Position numbers and translations under genes: made by a program
NCBI RefSeq assembly: GCF_040958095.1
Contig: NC_091233.1
Span: forward strand, 8,357,777 to 8,421,776
Length of the DNA stretch: 64,000 nucleotides
Direction: 5' to 3'
DNA from: Procambarus clarkii
Taxonomy: Eukaryota; Arthropoda; Malacostraca; Decapoda; Cambaridae
In this document: in pieces, positions 51,274-62,930 of the stretch
How the letters are laid out: each line of letters starts with the position of its first letter
How positions within the stretch are numbered: position 1 is the first letter of the stretch
The notes under the pieces: model-generated
Databases searched by the model: none
Told to the model about the DNA's origin: nothing
Seen by the model: the letters and a program-made list of their open reading frames with translations, nothing else

Positions 51274-53313
51274 ATGGCAATTCCACGACCAAGAGATGGC
51301 TTCCTGAACCTTGCAGGAATTAACCTCACTGAGGACCAAGTCACTCTCCTAAATCTGGGCATAAACTGTCATGTTATGTCCAGACCGAGTGAAATGGCCC
51401 GGAAAGTAGAGTTGGAAATTCTGTTGGACGACATATTCGACCTCGAGACACAAAAGAAGGTCACTACCAAAGATACCTTACAAGCAGAACTTATTGCAGA
51501 AGGAGGAAAGAATCGAGGCAACTACAGAAGCACCATACTGTCCCCCGAGCTTAAAGCGGCAGCTAAAAGCCTTCGTGAGAACAAGGAGATAGTTGTCAGG
51601 AGAGGTGACAAGTCGCCAATATATGTCATTCTTAAAAAAGACGAATATCTGGCGAAAATGAACATCATACTCTCTGACCAAACTAAGTTCCAAAGGGTAA
51701 CGAAGGACACTACAGCCGAATTAAAAGCAAAGGTCAACAAACTGATCGAAACTGTAAACGCCAAGAAATCCGGACTCCACCTGCCAAAGATCATTGGGGA
51801 ATATAAACCTGGATATGCGTATGGAAATGTCAAGACGCACAAGCCTGGAAACCCACTTCGGCCAATCATAAGCCAGATACCCACACCCACGTACAGACTG
51901 GCAAAGCGACTCAACGGCCTGCTGACTCCTTATGTTCCTTGCGCCTTCAGCCTGAAGTCTCCAAAGGAATTTGTGGACTTACTGCGGGGCACACGGGCCA
52001 CAGGGATAAGAGCCTCGTTGGACGTAGAATCGCTGTTTACCAACGTACCTGTGGACGAGACAATCGGAATGATAGCCGACAGAGTGTATCGTGATCTAGC
52101 CTGTACTCCTCTTGACATGCCAGAAAGTATTCTGAGGAAACTACTCCAAGCTTGTACTAAAGAGGCACCCTTCTTGAGCCCGGATGGGCACATGTATAAG
52201 CAAGTAGATGGGGTCGCCATGGGTTCTCCCCTAGGTGTCCTGTTTGCAAACTTCTACATGGGTACCATCGAGCAAAAAGTCTTAGTCGACATGAACTTGA
52301 AACCGGCCATATACTGCAGGTATGTTGACGACATTTTTACACAGGTACCTGATGTCAGACATCTGCAGAAGCTGAAGGAGGCATTTGAGCAGAGTTCCGT
52401 GCTGCGTTTCACTTACGAGACGGAAAAGGATGGGAAGCTGCCTTTTCTAGATGTAACAGTCATGGAAAAGGGCGGAGGTTTCCACACTGCAGTCTACACT
52501 AAGGAAACAAACATAGGAATGTGCCTAAATGCCAACAGCGACTGCCCTGACAGGTACAAGAGGAGTGTTGTTAACGCATACGTCGACCGTGCTCTCAGCC
52601 ACAGCTCAGAATGGAAGCAAGTTGACGAAGAACTCTGTAGGGTAAGGCAGGTCCTAGTCAATAACGGCTTCTCCAATGGTTTCATCGAAGACATCATAAG
52701 AAGGAAAGTGAAAAGCCATGCAACCTCTGAAGAGACAACTAACACAACACCTATACCCCCTATTAGACTATTTTACAGGAACTTCTTTTCCACAGCTCAT
52801 AAAACGGAGGAAAGGGTCCTGAAAGATATTGTTAATAGAAACGTTATCCCTACAGACAAAAATCAGAGGATACAACTGACGATTTACTATAAAACCAGAA
52901 AAACGGCCAGCCTACTCATGAGAAACTCTCCAGACACAAAACAGAACGCTTTAAAAGAGACTAATGTCGTCTATGCCTTTAAATGCCCACTTGGGGACTG
53001 TAAGCTCCAAAAAACCCAGTATATAGGCAAGACAACAACATCTCTTTCTAGGCGTTTAACGATGCATAAGCAACAGGGCTCCATTAAGGAACATATAATC
53101 TCTTCCCATAACCAAACCATCGCCAGAGAAATCCTAGTAAACAACACGGAAATCATCGATAGATACAGCGATAGCAGGCGGCTTGACGTTTGCGAGGCAC
53201 TACACATCAAGAAGTCAACACCAGCAATCAACAGCCAATTATTGCACAACTATATTCTACCCACCTCAAGACTCCGCTCCAATATAGAAGCATCAAGAAA
53301 TATGGACCAATAG
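51274..53313 (+). CDS. Penelope-like reverse transcriptase with C-terminal GIY-YIG endonuclease (plus copy)
   Basis: A 679-residue frame from the first available Met. The same frame is open upstream without a Met back to 51,070 (readable as IYKAENEIKD and later TRIIKKLTTLYGGP), so about 67 more residues belong to the protein and the true start was lost at the inversion junction. From residue 35 on it matches the minus copy except Ala370 in place of Thr. RT motif A Asp250, YVDD at 350-353 and GIY-YIG elements at 565-585 are all present, with candidate Glu641. No stop or frameshift interrupts the core, so catalytic domains look intact even though the element is 5'-incomplete. The family within Penelope-like elements cannot be fixed by eye. 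Confidence 0.92.
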   Translation: MAIPRPRDGFLNLAGINLTEDQVTLLNLGINCHVMSRPSEMARKVELEILLDDIFDLETQKKVTTKDTLQAELIAEGGKNRGNYRSTILSPELKAAAKSLRENKEIVVRRGDKSPIYVILKKDEYLAKMNIILSDQTKFQRVTKDTTAELKAKVNKLIETVNAKKSGLHLPKIIGEYKPGYAYGNVKTHKPGNPLRPIISQIPTPTYRLAKRLNGLLTPYVPCAFSLKSPKEFVDLLRGTRATGIRASLDVESLFTNVPVDETIGMIADRVYRDLACTPLDMPESILRKLLQACTKEAPFLSPDGHMYKQVDGVAMGSPLGVLFANFYMGTIEQKVLVDMNLKPAIYCRYVDDIFTQVPDVRHLQKLKEAFEQSSVLRFTYETEKDGKLPFLDVTVMEKGGGFHTAVYTKETNIGMCLNANSDCPDRYKRSVVNAYVDRALSHSSEWKQVDEELCRVRQVLVNNGFSNGFIEDIIRRKVKSHATSEETTNTTPIPPIRLFYRNFFSTAHKTEERVLKDIVNRNVIPTDKNQRIQLTIYYKTRKTASLLMRNSPDTKQNALKETNVVYAFKCPLGDCKLQKTQYIGKTTTSLSRRLTMHKQQGSIKEHIISSHNQTIAREILVNNTEIIDRYSDSRRLDVCEALHIKKSTPAINSQLLHNYILPTSRLRSNIEASRNMDQ

Positions 53314-53495
53314 GCTTTCTACAAACACTTCTATTCAATACCCATTGTTTCTGTTCTGTCTTGTGTTGATACTTTTAATACCCTATTAATATCCCCTCCT
53401 GTTCTGTCTTGTGTTAATGCCACATCACCCTTCCCACCTCACTCAAATGTAGATATAAAATCAGAGATACGTTCTAATCAGTTGTGTATTTGTGA

Positions 53496-53548
53496 AGTCT
53501 TTGAAAATGTAATAAGTTTTACGAAACGCGCCCGTGTCGCGTCAGACT
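53496..53548 (+). ncRNA. Hammerhead-like fold in the Penelope 3' tail (plus copy)
   Basis: Stem I pairs AGTCT (53,496-53,500) with AGACT (53,544-53,548). Stem II pairs GTAA (53,509-53,512) with TTAC (53,519-53,522). GAA follows, then stem III ACGCG (53,526-53,530) with CGCGT (53,538-53,542) and C53543 at the expected cleavage position. The first core strand reads TTGAAAA where a hammerhead needs CUGANGA, so two essential bases differ. Hammerhead ribozymes are known in Penelope-like elements; here I see the fold but a degenerate core, so activity is doubtful. Confidence 0.25.
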
Positions 53549-53675
53549 AGAAATAAAAATGAATTTTGGAGAAGTGATTTTTGATTTACCTCCAACAGTG
53601 AAGTGTAATGTACGAAAGATTGAGAAAATTCGTGTTAGAATTATTAATCTTACTTTTTCGGTCATATTTAATAAT

Positions 53676-53685
53676 ATATATATAT

Positions 53686-53749
<64 letters not shown>

Positions 53750-53773
53750 TATATATATATTATATATATATAT
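53676..53773. repeat. (TA)n tract between Penelope and the first inverted-repeat transposon
   Basis: TA dinucleotides with a few interruptions (CAT near 53,688, AAAT near 53,744). Confidence 0.95.
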
Positions 53774-54159
53774 GTCGTACCTAGTAGCCAGAACTCACTT
53801 CTCAGCCTACTATTCAAGGCCCGATTTGCCTAATAAGCCAAGTTTTCCTGAATTAATATATTTACTATAATTTTTTTCTTATGAAATGATAAAGCAACCC
53901 TTTTCTCTATGTATGAGGTCAATTTTATTTTAATGGAGTTAAAATTAACGTAGATATATGACCGAACCTAACTAACCCTACCTAACCTAACCTAACCTAT
54001 CTTCATAGGTTAGGTTCGGTTAGGTAGCAGAAAAAGTTAGGTTAGGTTAGGTTAGGTAGGTTAGGTAGTCGAAAAAACATTAATTCGTGAAAACTTGGCT
54101 TATTAGGCAAATCGGGCCTTGAATAGTAGGCTGATAAGTACGTTCTGGCTATTAGGTAC

Positions 54160-54162
<3 letters not shown>
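53774..54162 (+). mobile_element. 390-bp inverted-repeat transposon (MITE-like), copy 1
   Basis: Begins GTCGTACCTAGTAGCCAGAA and ends with its reverse complement. Terminal inverted repeats extend about 80 bp, through GGCCCGATTTGCCTAATAAG and AAGTTTTC. The centre carries TAACC/GGTTA runs (three to four TTAGG units on each strand) that form an internal hairpin around 53,985-54,030. No open frame. Flanks are TA dinucleotides, consistent with TA target use. It lies in the opposite orientation to copies 2 and 3. Confidence 0.88.
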
Positions 54163-54200
<38 letters not shown>

Positions 54201-54212
54201 TATATATAATAT
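54163..54212. repeat. (TA)n tract between transposon copies 1 and 2
   Basis: About 50 bp of TA with two short phase breaks. Confidence 0.95.
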
Positions 54213-54602
54213 GTCGTACCTAGTAGCCAGAACGCACTTCTCAGCCTACTATGCAAGGCCCGATTTGCCTAATAAGCCAAGTTTTCATGAATTAATGTTT
54301 TTTCGACTACCTAACCTACTTAACCTAACCTAACCTAACTTTTTCGGGTACCTAACCTAACCTAACCTAAAACGATAGGTTAGGTTAGGTTAGGTAGGGT
54401 CGGTTAGGTTCGGTCATATATCTACGTTAATTTTAACTCCAATAAAAAAAAAATTGACCTCATACATAATGAAATGGGTAGCTTTATCCTTTCATAAGAA
54501 AAAAATTAGAGAAAATATATTAATTCAGGAAAACTTGGCTTATTAGGCAAATCAGGCCTTGCATAGTAGGCTGAGAAGTGCGTTCTGGCTACTAGGTACG
54601 AC
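54213..54602 (-). mobile_element. 390-bp inverted-repeat transposon (MITE-like), copy 2
   Basis: Same termini as copy 1 but internally reversed: the TTTTTTCGACTACCTAACC side is on the left and the AAAAAAATTAGAG side on the right. It keeps the TTAGG-type internal hairpin near 54,310-54,415 and is flanked by TA on both sides. Confidence 0.88.
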
Positions 54603-54962
<360 letters not shown>

Positions 54963-54990
54963 TATGGCTTGCGCGTTCATGCAGCTTTCT

Positions 54991-54993
<3 letters not shown>

Positions 54994-55078
<85 letters not shown>

Positions 55079-55084
55079 ATATAT
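54994..55084. repeat. (TA)n tract
   Basis: TA dinucleotides between the tRNA-like palindrome and transposon copy 3. Confidence 0.95.
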
Positions 55085-55471
55085 GTCGTACCTAATAGCC
55101 AGAACGCACTTCTCAGCCTAGTATTCAAGGCCCGATTTGCCTAATAAGCCAAGTTTTCATGAATTAATGTTTTTTCGTCTCCCTAACCTACCTAACCTAA
55201 CCTAACCTAGCTTTTTTTGGCTACCTAACCTAACCTTACCTATAAATATAGGTTAGGTTAGGTTAGGTAGGGTTGGTTAGGTTCGGTCATATATCTACGT
55301 TAATTTTAACTCCAATAAAATAAAATTGACCTCATACATAGAGAAAAGGGTTGCTTTATCATTTCATAAGAAAAAAATTATAGTAAATATATTAATTCAG
55401 GAAAACTTGGCTTACTAGGCAAATCGGGTCTTGAATAGTAGGCTGAGAAGTGAGTTCTGGCTACTAGGTAC

Positions 55472-55474
<3 letters not shown>
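55085..55474 (-). mobile_element. 390-bp inverted-repeat transposon (MITE-like), copy 3
   Basis: Same orientation and length as copy 2. The internal TTAGG-type hairpin is at about 55,180-55,290. The ends match GTCGTACCTA and its complement, and TA flanks both sides. Confidence 0.88.

Positions 55475-55558
<84 letters not shown>
55475..55558. repeat. (TA)n tract at the right end of the nest
   Basis: Uninterrupted TA, followed by ATCATAG and then the LTR-like sequence. Confidence 0.95.
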
Positions 55559-55559
<1 letters not shown>

Positions 55560-55564
55560 CATAG

Positions 55565-57250
55565 TGTCACGGTGCCCAGTGTTATTGAGTTATTTACTGT
55601 GTGGTGATTGAAATATTTTGACCTATGTTCTAGGGGTTATTTGCAACAGTAAGTAAGTAAGTGTGTGCAGTATCCTAATATTTGGAAATTAGAGTACTTG
55701 CCGTGTGTGTTATTGCAAAGGGGTTGTTATTTGATGGTGATTGTTGCTAGTGTTGAGCAATCACGGTATGTGATTGCAGTCCAGTAAAGCCATTGTGGGG
55801 CAGTGTTCTAGAGGGTTCATGTTCTGTATGTTATTTTACTAGGTTCTGCAGTATTGTCATTGCAACCGGATTGTAACGTAAATCACTGTGATTTGTTAGT
55901 GTGATTTGTCATTGTCGTGGGGGAACTCGGCTGTAGACGAGTACTTGGGTACACATATATTCTCCTGGTTATCTGGTAGGACATCGAAGTCCAGTATTCA
56001 GTGAGGTGATTGCGAGGCAATTAATATAACGTAACCAAGGGAACGCCCATTTTTTAAGAGAATTTGTTCTTTGACAATTTGAGTAACGTAGAATGCGTTT
56101 GGGTTAATTTACTCTCCTGCAAGCAGCTACGGTAGTCTCGAGGAGCCTAGCCATCAGCCAGATAAGAATTAGAGTATTGTCTCTCGTAATTAACGGTCAG
56201 TGGGCCGGGTAATTGACGTGTTTCAGGAAGTCAAAGTAATTAACCTCGATCCTTGTTTGATCGACTCACACGAAGGCTACATTGTTCCATTAACGTAACG
56301 TCGTTATCTGCCCGGAAGTACCGGCACTTGATTGACTCGTGGGAGGAGTAACGTCATTTTAGAATAACGTAAACGTGGGGCTAATTACTGTTATTAGCCA
56401 CCTGAATTGGTCTGAGTATGGAAGGCTTAGACGGAATTCATACCTTAATGTAAATTGCTGATCCAGTGTGAAAGGTTGCGTATATTAATTGATTAATTAT
56501 TGATCTTGAGGATAGTAATTAATTACTCAAAAGGTAATCACGAGTGATTACCGTTCTCTTAGCACTTTGGACATTGTAAATCAGAGTTTACCATCGCTGA
56601 GTGATTAGTAACCGATTAACGTAAATTAACGTAACTAGTAAAGAGATTAATCAGCTGTCTGGAAGTACAGGGATTAATGGGATTTTCTCACTGAATGCTC
56701 GACGGGTAGAGTGTTGTGTAATTTCCGCGTTACTAGTGACAGTTGTAAGAGTTATTAATTAACGTAAATGTTATTGTGTTATTAACGTAAATCAATTGTT
56801 ATTGATTGTTGATCGTCCGTGGGACGGAGCGTTAACGTAAGGATTAATTTGTGGAAGGGTGCTGGAGTTGCCAGTGAACCCATTAGTTATTGTGGTCATT
56901 GAAAGACTACTGATTTGATTGCATTGCAACCGCCATTGCAGGGGTAGTCTGTACTGAGGCGTAGAACAGTTAGGAGGTTACTGAAGACGTGTTTCAGAAC
57001 CTACTGTGTCATTTGTTGTAATTGTGATTATAGATCTGTTAGTTCTTGTTTCTTGTTGATTCCTCTGTGGTCACGCTTATGTTCGAGTTAGTTCATTATG
57101 CAGTCCGAGGGGCTGGTGACTAGCTGTCATTGATAGTGTCAGAGGAAGGATTTCGAGTAACGTCATTGACATTTCGTTTGTTTTGTTGTAGTAGTTAGTA
57201 CTTTATTGAATAAACTAAGTTGTTATGGTTAACACTGTCTTTTCGTTACA
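55565..57250 (+). mobile_element. Long LTR-like sequence (candidate solo LTR, Ty3/Gypsy type)
   Basis: The segment starts TGTCACGG and ends CGTTACA, near-complementary TG...CA termini of the kind seen on Gypsy LTRs. It has a polyadenylation-type AATAAA at 57,209 about 40 bp before the end, and it carries no coding frame. A TAACGTA motif recurs about ten times, for example 56,293, 56,363, 56,620 and 56,757. I see no target-site duplication and no second LTR copy in the window. A tRNA-primer-like string TGGTGGGAGCCCGTGACC at 57,363 lies 112 bp past the end, so the LTR could instead extend to about 57,350. Confidence 0.4.
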
Positions 57251-58359
57251 CCCCCACACATTATTATTGTTATGCAAATGTTCTTCACACTCGACTAATA
57301 AAGTTGAGACTAGTTCTGAGCTTTGAATCAAATATACGGCACCACACAACAATAAATTATTTTGGTGGGAGCCCGTGACCTACTCGTTAGATTCGCTTCG
57401 GCGATTGGCGAAGGTCGGCGGCCTAGTGGGGGGGATTTCAATTTTCATTGGGGTCTCGGCGTTTGCTCGCGCCTAGTCAATTATTCATACATGGTCCCAA
57501 AGTGAGGAATGAGCTGTTTACTACACTGGTGTGTTAGCTAAGCAAGTCCTTCATCAGGCGACCTAGTTGAATATCACGACAGGAATAAAGGTTAAAGAAT
57601 AAAGAAAATTCTTAGAAATTTTCAGAGCTAAAATTCCTTATACCAATTACAATTTATTCCAAAACTTCTCACAAGTTTACATACATACAAACTCTCACAT
57701 GGACGTTTTGTGCTGCCCATATAGAAAATTGTCAGAAGTAAACAAATCCCATTTTTTACTGTAGTCCTTTCAAGGCGTTGAGAGTTGGCGAGTTCTCTCC
57801 CTATCTGTCTTCAGTGTTTGGAGTCTTAAAACCAGAGATGGGGTTCCTAAGTCTAGTTGAGCTTCACCTTTGTTGCAAGTTAATTTTGCTGCAAGATCTG
57901 TGTCATCAGGATGATTATACTTTTAATGAGATCTTATCAATGTACAAGAGATTCCAAATCCATTATTCTGTTCAGCGAGCATCTTATATATAAGTGCTAA
58001 ATGAAGCTGTTAACTTTTAATCAGACTAATTAAGTTTACAGACTAACAAACAGATGAGTTACCAACTATCTTAATATCTACAAACACGAAACTTACATAA
58101 GAAAGGAGTCTCTACTCTAAGTGAAACACATAATTGTACTTACTTGGAGCTAATGTATCTCTTCCTTTCCATAAGCCAACACTTATATGATTGAACTATG
58201 CTACTGTTACTTAAACACTTGTGACCAAAGTGATGTTCACTACCCACTCAGCCACAGTATCGCACGGTACACTCTTCGGGTCTCTCTGGGGAAGCCTTTA
58301 CGTGGATATTGTTCAGGGTTGTTAGATGACCTAAACAATAGAGGCCCTAACACGTCTCT
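57251..58359. other. Unassigned sequence after the LTR-like region
   Basis: It holds an AATAAA at 57,297 and the primer-like string at 57,363. The rest is AT-rich with no coding domain recognised. Confidence 0.45.
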
Positions 58360-58688
58360 ACCGAGCTCTTTACCTGCCTCTGTCTACCGAACTCTTAACT
58401 TGCCTCTGCCTTCTGAGTTCTTAACCTGCCTCTGCCTTTCGAGCTCGTAAGCTGCCTCTGCCTATTGAGCTCTTAATCTGCCTCTACCTTCCGAGCTCTT
58501 AACCCTGCCTCTGCCTTCCGTGCTCTTATTTTCCGCTCTGCCTACCCGAGCTCTTAACTTGCTTCTGCCTACCGAGCTCTTAACCTGCCTCTGCCTACCG
58601 AGCTCTTAACTTGCCTCTGCCTACCGAGCTCTTAACCCTACCGAGCTCTTAACCTGCCTCTGCCTACCGAGCTCTTTACCTGCCTCTG
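58360..58688 (+). repeat. 26-bp satellite
   Basis: About 13 tandem copies with the core CCGAGCTCTTAACCTGCC followed by TCTGCCTA. Right-hand copies are more uniform. One copy near 58,635 is shortened to ACCCTACCGAGCTC. Confidence 0.92.
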
Positions 58689-59167
58689 GTTAAAACCTTG
58701 TCGAGCGCTGGGTACCCACTCCGCTCCCAAGCACCGAGTGAATGGCAAGCACAGCCACACGCGGGCAAGTCTTGGCCCCTTGCCAACATACTACCAGACA
58801 AACACAACCAGATCCTACAATGCTAGCTCTTGCGCAGTTTATCTAAGGTTGCAAAGATGCAGGAATGTTGCATTAGTAGATACTTATGTCCTTGAGGCGA
58901 GGCTTGATGCAGGCGGACGGTGCATGTTGACTCGCGCCTACTGGAACGACAATCTAAGCCTCAGAAGCAAAGTCATTCACGCCTCCGTATCAGGTAGGTC
59001 CCAGTGGTAAACGCTCTGATTGGGTTTGTTAATCAGCGGATGATGAGCAGAGCCTCACAGGCGAGACTAATCAGGACTCGGTAACACATCGTTAAACCTA
59101 TGATTGGTTCTGCTAATCAAGACGAGTCGTGAAAATAAGCTAAAATCCACTCTACACCTTAAGTGTG
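58689..59167. other. Unassigned sequence between two satellites
   Basis: Balanced composition. A 90-codon plus frame at 58,738 shows no recognisable domain. Confidence 0.5.
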
Positions 59168-59685
59168 TGAGGTAGCCCGCTGTAGGGAGCCCGCTATAGG
59201 TAGCCCGCTGTAGGTAGCCCGCTGAAAGTAGCCCGCTGTAGGTAGCCCGCTGTAGGTACCCCGCTGTAGGTAGCCCGCTGAAAGTAGTCCGCTGTAGGTA
59301 GCCCGCTGTAGGTAGCCCGCTGTAGGTCGCCCGCTGTAGGTAGCCCGCTGTAGGTAGCACGCTGAAGGTAGCCCGCTGTAGATAGCCCGCAGTAGGTAGC
59401 CCGCTGTAGGTAGCCCACTGTAGATAGCCCGCTGTAGGTAACCCGCTGTAGGTAGCCCGCTGTAGATAGCTCGCTGTATATAGCCAGCTGTAGGTAGCCC
59501 ACTGTAGGTAGCCCTCTGTAGGTAGCCCTCTGTAGGTAGCCCGCTGTAGATAGCCCGCTGTAGATAGCCCGCAGTAGGGAGCCCACTATAGGTAGCCCGC
59601 TGTATTTAGCCCGCTGTAGGTAGCCCGCTGTAGGGAGCCCGCTTTAGGTAGCCAGCTGTAGGGAGCCCGCTGTAGGGTAGCCCAC
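59168..59685 (+). repeat. 14-bp satellite
   Basis: About 36 tandem copies of TAGCCCGCTGTAGG with point variants (GATAGCC, GGGAGCC, AAAGTAG). The minus strand is stop-free across the array, giving a 14-residue peptide period that is an artefact of the unit. Confidence 0.95.
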
Positions 59686-60356
59686 ATAATACATAATTAA
59701 ATACACATAATTCAGTGTATTTATTTAAAGCCAGAATCCTAGTATATGACAGCTATATCAGAGAAAACACTGTACAAGGAACCATGAAGACCTAGCTTAA
59801 TTATCTTTAGTATGAGGCTATCTCGTGCTCTAACCGGTCACCCTATATCCACTGACATTAATGGCCATAAATGAAAGATAAACGGGTTTCGGAAAGACAC
59901 TTCCCTTGAAATTGATGACAGCGTGTTGATGATGGCAGATCGCTACTCTGATCTTCCATAACACTTCGTCCAAGAGAATTAACAGGAGCAGAATTTGCTC
60001 CCGTGAGCCTCTGTGGTCTCAATACAAAACAATGGCTGCCCCTCCCTCACCCTCACGCTACTGGCCTACATTGTCCAGATGACAGTAAGTGATAGAAGGG
60101 TCACATTTACTCTACTTTAATTCTGATAATTAAGTTAGTTTATATGAGATGTTTTTATGATGGTAAAGTCCAAAGACTAATGTATTTAAGAATAATTCCC
60201 AGCAGAATAGCTGGTGAATTTATAATAGTATGTGGTGATGATATCCCGTTTTCTATAGACGGAAATTCCACTACAGTTACATTTTCTATGGGTAACTTGT
60301 TTATACAATACAGCAGCAATTATCTGTCTGTATGATATTATTATTAAATGGTGTCG
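59686..60356. other. Unassigned AT-rich sequence
   Basis: No coding domain, repeat or RNA gene recognised. Confidence 0.5.
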
Positions 60357-60445
60357 GATTTTCCGACACCCGTCACGAGGGTTCGAACCTGCGTTCGAGA
60401 GGATCCCAGATGATTTGTTCATTTGATGCATTACGCTATTGTAAT
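60357..60445 (-). mobile_element. tRNA-derived SINE-like head
   Basis: Read on the minus strand there is an A-box-like TAGCGTAATGC (about 60,428-60,438) and a B box GGTTCGAACCC (60,379-60,389), about 40 bp apart as in tRNA genes. The cloverleaf does not close as a functional tRNA. The B-box surroundings (CGTGACGG) resemble the element at 62,626. Confidence 0.5.
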
Positions 60446-62278
60446 TTCTGTGTGTAATGAAATATGGGCGAAGAGATAGAAGAGCTTATTGTCAGAGCCC
60501 AGGTGTGGGGTTTTCTATTTTGCTTTCCCGATTGCAATGCGTATGTCACCAATGTACATGTGGCAGACGCTTCACGAAGCTGTCGGAATCACCAGAGAAA
60601 ATACGAGAGCAACCGTACAGGACCTGGGACCAAGGTCGAGTCCTTGAGGGTCTCTTTTCAGAGTAGCCTCACCTGGTCCTGGTCCACGTTGATCGTTGGA
60701 ATCTCCTCAATGCTTGAAACACTTTAAGGGACTCCTAGGGACCTCATCACATTTATAGTTTAGTGAATAATAGGCAACTAAGTGTTGAAGGCACCTGAAG
60801 CTGAAAGCTTGAGTAATAGTTGGCAGTATTCAGAAGTGGTTCAACGGATACACCGCATAAAGTTTAACAGTAGTTTATTTACTAACTTATCTACTAATAC
60901 AAAGGGTGCTTGATTTACTTTAGATTGGCGTCAGAAAGGCTATGGTTGCATTAGCGAGACTCTTGACGTCTGGCTAATCGATTCGGATCCACTCGTGGAG
61001 AAACACCTAATTTAACACAATTGACAGCCAATCATTAACACTGCAACCCTAACTGCCGGTGTGCACAGAGTCACAGGAGTTCCCACCGGATACTCGGGTA
61101 ATGATGAACATGCACAATAAATCACAATGGGACAGGCAATAATCATGCACAATAATTACGTCACACAATAACTAAATGTGTGGTGTATGTGAAGCTCACA
61201 TTCACAGACGAGTGTAATGTCGTAGTACCACACATATAAACACGCATACACCGTCAGGTGTCTATGTCTCCACCTATACCTGTCTCAGGTACGAGAAGGT
61301 GAGAACTGTGGTTGATCCCTCAGATCAACACACAGACACAATAATACAGTAACAAGATCTTGTACTTACAGGTAGGCTACCTCTCCCATTCACTCAATGA
61401 CTCGTGCACATTTATGCAAGAACTCGTAGGTGGCCTGGCAGCTGGTTTCACTCGCCATGACGTGAGACCATTGACGACAGGCTTTCCCAGCAAACCGTAC
61501 TTGACACGGAGGGTACTCGCAGAGGAGGGCGTGCTGTATGCTTAACAGACAGACAGACAAACACACACACACACACTTGATGGCACTGGCGGTGAGTAAG
61601 GGTGTGACGGGTGGTGACTCACGTAGTACACTGAGGGCAGAGCGAGTGGCGGCGGCTGGCTACACGCTCTGGTCTGAGTGGCGGCTGGCGGCGACTGATT
61701 ATATGGTACCATACAGGTACACTGTGGCAAACGTCACACATAGATTACTTAGGCAGCGGCACTCATTAAGTCACTTTAGTTTTCTCACAGACGATCTCAA
61801 TTTGTCACCGAGGGTTACCTGATACCAGTTTGTTTCGCTCTGGTGATTTGTCACTAGAAGGCTTCTAAACAATATATTCACGATCGCGATTCCTGGCGAG
61901 CGTTGGTATATCGAAAAGACACTGAGTTTAACTTGACGGTGAGGAATGGATGGTGTTCAGTCTAATGGCCGAATAGACAGAAGGACACGACCCACCATAT
62001 ACAACTTCCTCATGTGAATACCCTTGCAAGGGGATGCAGGGCTCCTCGTGGGCACAAACATAAGGTCTACAATTGACCAATGGCGTTGTAGCAGAGGTGC
62101 CGGAACCAGTGATATGGATCGTTACATGATTAATACCAGAGGTGACGTCATGGACACGTCACGACCACGTCACAGTTGTTATTCTCCATCGCGCGGTGGA
62201 TGAGGCTGACCCCAGAAGTCAGATCTTATGTGTCGACTCGCTGGCGTCCCCTCCCTTTCTCACGCTTGGCTCCTCCAC
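60446..62278. other. Unassigned sequence
   Basis: No gene supported. It includes an (AC)n run near 61,560. Near 62,142 there is a CRE-type palindrome TGACGTCA followed within 30 bp by two ACGTCAC half sites, which could be regulatory. Short frames at 60,464, 61,360 and 61,538 show no known domain. Confidence 0.4.
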
Positions 62279-62467
62279 TGTGTACTCACTGACCCTATGG
62301 CAAGTATGCTAAATTCATCTGTATCTAATTTACTCTTGGGCATATGGCGGCCTCCGTATTTTATGAGTATTCCTGGTTATGTGGGCTTCCTGGGGACACA
62401 CAACATGACAGATTTCTATCCAGGGTTAATAGAGATGGGGCTTGTGCACGAGATCGGTGCACTGTAC
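62279..62467 (+). pseudogene. Very decayed LINE RNase H-like fragment
   Basis: In the plus frame opened at 62,228, residues 19-80 read VLTDPMASMLNSS, then SIPGYVGFLGTHNMTD. These align in order with the TDSxxSLxAL and WIPSHVGIxGNxxAD elements of LINE RNase H domains, but several key residues (Ser after TD, the His, the Asn) are changed. The match is by pattern only and could be chance. Confidence 0.35.
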
Positions 62468-62625
62468 ACTGCAATGACCCATTCAAGTCAGCTGTGGGAG
62501 AATCTTGAGAGACCATCCTCTCACACAAGGTGTATTGGGAATTGTGTAAAACCCTGGTTTGTGTCACTGAAAAACTGCAGGATTCGTGAGGGCAGATGCA
62601 CTCCCGGTTGCAATTCTTTTAACCT

Positions 62626-62712
62626 GTCGTGGCACAGTCGATTAAGGCGCGTCTGGGATTCTGTCGGACGTAGGTTCGAACCTTCATCACGGCCCTTGTG
62701 GATTTATTCATT
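62626..62712 (+). mobile_element. tRNA-derived SINE-like head
   Basis: A-box-like TGGCACAGTCGA (62,630-62,641) and B box GGTTCGAACCT (62,673-62,683) are spaced as in tRNA promoters, followed by TCATCACGGCCC. No acceptor stem closes it as a tRNA. Confidence 0.55.
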
Positions 62713-62930
62713 AAACATGTAAAGATTTAACTCAACTTGTTTTTCTAATATTCATTTCAGATTATAACTTTTATGCAAGATGGAAATTGTTTATAGGTAA
62801 CAGGTTGGTTGGTTGGTTTCGTTATGTATTAGTTCAGTGACGATTTTCAACACGTACACAATATGGTATTTGGAGGACCGGTCTTACCCGAGATATATTT
62901 AGAGGTTAACTAAATATATTGATTAACAAT

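Larger units (their letters stand above)
51073..53675 (+). mobile_element. Penelope-like retroelement, plus copy (right arm of palindrome)
   Basis: This copy is head-to-head with the minus copy. Its first 251 bp (51,073-51,323) are extra 5' element sequence absent from the minus copy and form the spacer of the palindrome. It ends with a tail of about 360 bp into TTTAATAATATATA, joining a (TA)n tract. Left and right tails match base for base apart from rare substitutions. Confidence 0.9.

Noticed and set aside
59194-59586. 130-codon minus frame of 14-residue repeats
   Set aside because: Artefact of the 14-bp satellite unit lacking stops.
62626-62712. Functional tRNA gene at this site, at 60,357-60,445 and in the palindrome at 54,755-54,962
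   Set aside because: A and B boxes are present, but I could not close acceptor and anticodon stems as in a working tRNA.
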